A DNA stretch of 8,455 nt from Hyphomicrobiales bacterium (GTDB lineage Bacteria > Pseudomonadota > Alphaproteobacteria > Rhizobiales > Aestuariivirgaceae). Location of the stretch: positions 1 to 8,455 of the forward strand of contig JADJVV010000026.1 of the NCBI GenBank assembly GCA_016710435.1, written 5' to 3'. The stretch's first letter is position 1, and every line of letters starts with the position of its first letter. The translations under genes and the position numbers were made by a program. Below are positions 5,324-8,455 of this stretch, one piece after another. The notes beneath the pieces are model-generated. The model was not told the DNA's origin and did not search any database. It was given only the letters and a program-made list of their open reading frames with translations.

Positions 5324-5661
5324 GTGCCGACCCCGCTGGATATGGCTTCGGCGCGGATGGTGGACGCGATCGTGCGGCCTGCGTCCAACCGTTGCCCGAG
5401 GACTCTCAACGAGGTGCGGCAGTTGTCCCATTCGGCGCGGGCCAGTTCGGCGTGCAGATAGTCGGATGCGGCGTCTAGGGTGGCCTGCTGTTTGCGGACC
5501 TCCGCCGGGCCTTCAGCCTCTAGGTACGCTTTGGCGTAGGCGCGGCGGTAGGCTGCCTCCATCCGTACTGAGGCGTGCTGGAGACCCTTGTAGTCGATGA
5601 GTAGCTCGACCAGTTCCCGGGACAGGTTGGCCAGGTTCTCGTGAACTTCGGCGGCTCTCAC
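5320..5661 (-). CDS. Hypothetical helical protein, 113 aa
   Basis: Starts at GTG 5661 in a GTGA overlap with the 49-aa gene and ends in an ATGA overlap with the zinc-finger gene. The sequence is almost all helix and Ala/Glu/Arg/Leu-rich, with coiled-coil character from about residue 5 to 105. Recognisable stretches are RMEAAYRRAYAKAYLEAEGP (33-52), VRKQQATLDA (55-64) and LRVLGQRLDAGRTIASTIRAE (about 85-105). Small helical proteins with this A-Y-x-x-A-EG-x-x-x-x-RKAQ layout are frequent in phage replication modules, but I cannot name the family or function. The ribosome-binding site is weak, so translation is probably coupled. Confidence 0.8.
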   Translation of the reverse strand: MRAAEVHENLANLSRELVELLIDYKGLQHASVRMEAAYRRAYAKAYLEAEGPAEVRKQQATLDAASDYLHAELARAEWDNCRTSLRVLGQRLDAGRTIASTIRAEAISSGVGT

Positions 5662-5807
5662 GGTTTGCCCCGGACTACAGGGTGGGGCTCAATCTCGACG
5701 TGGGTGATGTGGTCATCTTCGGAGAAGGACCGATGTCCGCAGGTGCAGAGCCACACTGTCGCCCCGAATACGGGCGGTGGGCAGACACGCTCCAGGTCGT
5801 GATTCAT
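5658..5807 (-). CDS. 49-aa hypothetical protein with a CxC motif
   Basis: Too short for most ORF calls but well supported by layout: ATG 5807 overlaps the MazG-like stop as ATGA, TGGAG lies 5 bases upstream, and its own stop overlaps the next GTG start as GTGA. The product begins MNHDLERVC and has VWLCTCGHRSF followed by several His residues (DDHITHVEIEPH). Two Cys plus His could bind one zinc ion. I do not recognise a family. Confidence 0.7.
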   Translation of the reverse strand: MNHDLERVCPPPVFGATVWLCTCGHRSFSEDDHITHVEIEPHPVVRGKP

Positions 5808-6055
5808 AGCGACTCCAGCCATGCCACAGCCACCGCAGCGAGTTGAACCAACTCCACGCCCAACTGATCGGTGTCGTGGTCGAGCACGGCCCGGGCAACT
5901 TCGCCGAGTTCCTCAGCGAGCACCCCGACCTTTGTCATGGGGGCTACGTCGTGGGATGAGCAGTCGCCCGAGCCCCACGCGTGGAGCCCGCCGAACTTGT
6001 CCTGCTGTCTCAGCCGCTCATCGGAGATGGCGTCGAAGATGGCTTCGCGGATCAC
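5804..6055 (-). CDS. MazG-like nucleotide pyrophosphohydrolase, 83 aa
   Basis: Probable all-alpha NTP pyrophosphohydrolase, which would hydrolyse (d)NTPs or related alarmone nucleotides to the monophosphate plus pyrophosphate. Visible features are an N-terminal ISDERLRQQDKFG helix (10-22), the metal-binding EELGEV motif (48-53) and ELVQLAAVAVAWLE (68-81) in place of the usual ExxD second motif. The Gln at the last ligand position is, from memory, common in phage members. It is short, about one MazG domain. GTG 6055 is chosen because it overlaps the methyltransferase stop as GTGA and has an AGGTGG element just upstream; a longer frame would run deep into the methyltransferase gene. Nucleotide-pool cleaning or countering host starvation signalling are plausible roles. 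Confidence 0.82.
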   Translation of the reverse strand: MIREAIFDAISDERLRQQDKFGGLHAWGSGDCSSHDVAPMTKVGVLAEELGEVARAVLDHDTDQLGVELVQLAAVAVAWLESL

Positions 6056-6942
6056 GCTTCCACCTCGTCGAACAGTGACGGCATCGCCAGTTCGGCCTCG
6101 ACCGCTCGCAGGTTGTCCACCGCGGTACGCCAGTAGGACGGTTTCAGTTCGATCCCGAGCCCGAACCTGCCCAGCCGGACGGCGGTGTGAGGCTCCGACC
6201 CGATGCCGGCGAACGGGGAGAACACGGTCTCGCCAACGTTGGACCACAGCCGGATGACCCGTTCGATGAAGTCCAGTTGCAGCGGGCAGATGTGGCGTTC
6301 GTCGGCCTGCTCGCGCCCGGTCCTCGCGTTGAGGGTGTTGGTTTCGCGGATGTCCAGCCACACCGGGCGTGCCCAGTCGATCCACTCCTCGTTGCTCACG
6401 TCGTTCTTGATCTGGACCTCGTTATCGCCGGGCTTGCGGAACAGCAGCAGGTAGTCGGCTAGTGCTGGGCGCGTCATGGACGAGTCGCGGTTCTTGGTGA
6501 CGAACATCAGCGCTTGCGCTTTGGTGCGGATCGCCTGGGCTTGCGGGTCCTTGTCGATGGTGACCTCGCCGTGGAAGATCCAGCCGGCGTCCATGTAGGC
6601 CTTGATCACTTCGCCGCGGAAGTCTGTGAGCCCGATTACCCCGTGGAACGACTTACTCGTGGTCAACTGCTGAACATGGACCGCGCAGATGCGGCCCGGC
6701 TTGGTGATGCGCAGGTTCTCGTCGATGATGAACCTGTAGTGCTCAAAGAACTCCGCCCGTGATGCCGAGTTGCCCAGATCCCGCGGGGACGGGCTGTAGG
6801 TGAACAATGAGGCGAACGGCGGCGAGTAGACCGACAGATCAACCGACTCGCTCGGGATCTCTGCCATGCGTTCGCACGAGTCACCGAGCATCAGGTGCCA
6901 GTTGTCGCCGGTTTCGTCCGCGGTCATGTATTCGTCGATCAT
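6052..6942 (-). CDS. Beta-class DNA methyltransferase (N4-cytosine or N6-adenine)
   Basis: S-adenosylmethionine-dependent DNA methylase of 296 residues. The catalytic motif IV, SPPF (40-43), comes first and the SAM-binding motif I, FAGIGSE (244-250), comes near the C-terminus, followed by GLGIELKPSYW. This IV-then-I order defines the beta class. The Ser in SPPF leans toward N4-cytosine, though N6-adenine enzymes with this variant exist. The middle (about 100-235), with a possible target-recognition part, is intact. ATG 6942 overlaps the helicase stop as ATGA and has AAGGAG 7 bases upstream. No restriction endonuclease is nearby apart from HNH genes, so it looks like an orphan that protects phage DNA or marks it for regulation. 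Confidence 0.93.
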   Translation of the reverse strand: MIDEYMTADETGDNWHLMLGDSCERMAEIPSESVDLSVYSPPFASLFTYSPSPRDLGNSASRAEFFEHYRFIIDENLRITKPGRICAVHVQQLTTSKSFHGVIGLTDFRGEVIKAYMDAGWIFHGEVTIDKDPQAQAIRTKAQALMFVTKNRDSSMTRPALADYLLLFRKPGDNEVQIKNDVSNEEWIDWARPVWLDIRETNTLNARTGREQADERHICPLQLDFIERVIRLWSNVGETVFSPFAGIGSEPHTAVRLGRFGLGIELKPSYWRTAVDNLRAVEAELAMPSLFDEVEA

Positions 6943-8242
6943 TTCTGGGCTCCTTCTAGGCTTCTGAACTGCGACATCTCTGCGACGAGGTTGGCGGTGA
7001 TGTCCGCCGCGTCTCGTTCCTTGTTGGCGACGTTGGTCGCGATCTGCTGCTCGACCGAGGACAGGATGATGTGGGCATCCACGACCCTGGTCTGGCCGTA
7101 GCGGTAGCAGCGGCGGATGGACTGGTAGTAGGCCTCATAAGAATCTGAGAGCCCGACGAATGCCATCCGTGCGCAGTGCTGCCAGTTCAGCCCGAACGCG
7201 GCGAGCGAGGGTTTCGTGATGAGGACTTTGAACTTGCCATCGGCGAACCCGAGCAGGGCTTCGGCTTTGTCTTCAGGGCTCCACGCCCCGTGGACGTTCA
7301 CCGACCCGGGGATGAGCTTCGCCAGGGTGTCGGCCTCATCGTTCATCCCGCACCACAGCAACCACGGCTCGTCAGGTTCAGCGGCCACGAGTTCGGCGGC
7401 GCGCTGACATCTCGCGGTGAGGGTGGATCTGCGGATCTTGGCCCGCCGCCCACTCCCCCGAGGTCGGTGGCGAACAGTTGCCCTTCTGGGGCTTCGTTCA
7501 CTTCCAGGGTGTGCGGGATGATCTCCAGTCCGGGCAGGTTGTAGCCGTCGTCCGGGTAGCCCATGTCGGAGGGCTTGCGGATTGCTACAGCCCACGAGGA
7601 CATCCATCGGTACATGGGGCGCTTGGCGTGCCCTTTGAGCCGCCATCCGTCCTGGTCGTGGATGAAGTAGGCGGCGAGCATGTTGACGCGGCTGGACACT
7701 CCGAGGAACTCGGCCTGGTTGGTCAGTTCCTCGGGATCGTTGGGTGCCGGGGTGGCGGTGGCTGATAGCCGGTACTTGACGTCCGCGAAGTGGGCGATGA
7801 GTTTCGTCCTGGTCTTGCCTGTGGACTGTTTGAGGATGGACGCCTCGTCGAGCACGACCGCATCGAGCAGGTCGGGGTCGAAGTGCTCCACCATCTCGTA
7901 GTTGGTTATCCACAGCCCCGGCCCGAGGTTATCCCCAGACCTCGTGTAGGTCGCGGTGATGCCGACCTTCTCCGCTTCCCGTGCGGTCTGGGCGCACACA
8001 GCCAGCGGGGCGACGATCAGCGCGGTGCCCTCGTCGGCGGTGAGCCGCGCCCATTCCAGTTGCATCAGGGTCTTGCCCAGCCCGGTGTCAGCCCAGATCG
8101 CGGCCCGGCCTGTCGTTGCAGCCCACGCCACGATCTCGCGCTGCCACGGGTGCAGGTATTGGTGGACGTCGTTCGGGTGGAACTCGCGCCCGGACTTCTC
8201 CACGCCGGCGGACTTGCGTTCGAGGAAGTCGGCGTAACTCAT
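6939..8242 (-). CDS. SNF2-type DNA helicase, interrupted by one frameshift
   Basis: Superfamily 2 helicase/translocase. Starting at ATG 8242 (AAGGAGG 7 bases upstream, ATGA overlap with the previous stop) it shows motif I ADTGLGKT (51-58), motif II DEAS (132-135) and motif III SATATP (160-165). At about residue 262-265 the frame runs into Pro/Ser-rich sequence and stops at 7343. The adjacent frame takes over at about 7460 with RRAKIRRST, then KFKVLITKPSLAAFGLNW and motif VI QSIRRCYRYGQ, ending at TGA 6941-6939. The total of 1304 bases is one short of a multiple of three, so a single lost base, most simply in the G5 run at 7459-7455, explains it. The corrected protein would be 434 aa. As written the gene would make a truncated enzyme without motifs V and VI. 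Confidence 0.9.
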
Positions 8243-8455
8243 GCGCTGACCTCCTTGTGCCGGCGCGACCACAGACCGCGATACTTCGCCGGATTCTCCG
8301 ACCCTTTGATGTCGTCCACGAGCGCGTCTAACGCTTCGGTGGTGGTGGCGGTAGCGATGGCCTCGGTGATCGGATCGGGGCCATCGGCGGGCTGCGGTGG
8401 GGCTTCTTGGCGGGCTTTCGCCATGCGCACCTCATGGCCGGTGGCGATGCCCTTC
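8239..8455 (-). CDS. C-terminal part of an unrecognised protein (partial at window edge)
   Basis: The frame is open from the window edge to TGA 8241-8239, giving 71 residues, and the codons before the first internal ATG nearly all end in G or C, as in real genes here. So this is probably the tail of a longer protein. It has a low-complexity linker (QEAPPQPADGPDP) and a helical end (TTTEALDALVDDIKG, then YRGLWSRRHKEVSA), which I do not recognise. An alternative is a separate 61-aa gene at ATG 8424, which has GAGG 5 bases upstream and a TGA in another frame at 8434-8432. It overlaps the helicase start as ATGA and lies in the same transcript. Confidence 0.65.
   Translation of the reverse strand, partial: KGIATGHEVRMAKARQEAPPQPADGPDPITEAIATATTTEALDALVDDIKGSENPAKYRGLWSRRHKEVSA

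Noticed and set aside
6939..8242. Programmed -1 frameshifting in the helicase as the preferred explanation
   Set aside because: No canonical X-XXY-YYZ heptamer is visible at 7441-7463, and other nearby genes show similar one-base breaks, so an indel is simpler.
6052..8242. A complete DISARM- or BREX-type defence system
   Set aside because: Only a helicase and one methyltransferase are present; the other core genes of those systems are not seen, and the context is a phage replication module.
1..8455. tRNA genes, CRISPR arrays, insertion sequences, integrase or att sites
   Set aside because: No cloverleaf, spaced direct repeats, transposase or integrase motifs were noticed on either strand by reading.

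Overview
The window looks like part of a tailed-phage (or prophage) genome from an actinobacterial host. It is GC-rich with strong G/C preference at third codon positions. Every supportable gene lies on the minus strand, so the map reads from right to left. Neighbouring genes are tightly packed and mostly joined by 4-base ATGA or GTGA stop/start overlaps. A packaging module sits directly downstream of a replication/nucleotide module. I cannot name the phage or exclude a prophage.

Layout in transcription order. At the right edge is the C-terminal end of an unrecognised protein (8455-8239). Then come an SNF2-type helicase (8242-6939) broken by one frameshift, a beta-class DNA methyltransferase (6942-6052), a MazG-like pyrophosphohydrolase (6055-5804), a 49-aa CxC protein (5807-5658), a helical 113-aa protein (5661-5320) and a 35-aa C2H2-like zinc finger (5323-5216). 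Next is a frame-disrupted gene resembling phage replication/DNA-binding proteins (5216-4787), followed by a 160-base non-coding gap with a hairpin and a GTAC tandem repeat. SSB (4613-4173, itself carrying apparent indels), an HNH endonuclease (4234-3884), a zinc-ribbon/helix-turn-helix protein (3871-3092) and a polytopic membrane protein with GT-C glycosyltransferase-like features (3095-2298) complete this module.

A gap at 2297-2179 holds a candidate promoter, a perfect 6-bp inverted repeat that could be an operator, and a strong leader hairpin. The second module follows: a 59-aa protein (2178-1999), a small HNH endonuclease (2002-1715), a possible 39-aa ORF (1718-1599), terminase small subunit (1585-1163) and terminase large subunit (1166 to beyond base 1).

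How the genes fit together: helicase, SSB and the replication-like protein act on phage DNA, MazG adjusts nucleotide pools, the methyltransferase modifies DNA, and HNH plus the two terminase subunits cut and package it. The most striking feature is that recognisable protein sequence jumps between frames in three replication genes (helicase, replication-like gene, SSB). Six or seven of these disruptions lie in 4.2-7.5 kb, most of them in 4.2-5.2 kb, while the packaging genes are intact. In each of the three genes the length arithmetic fits single-base indels. Either the source sequence has local errors or this part of the replication module is decaying.
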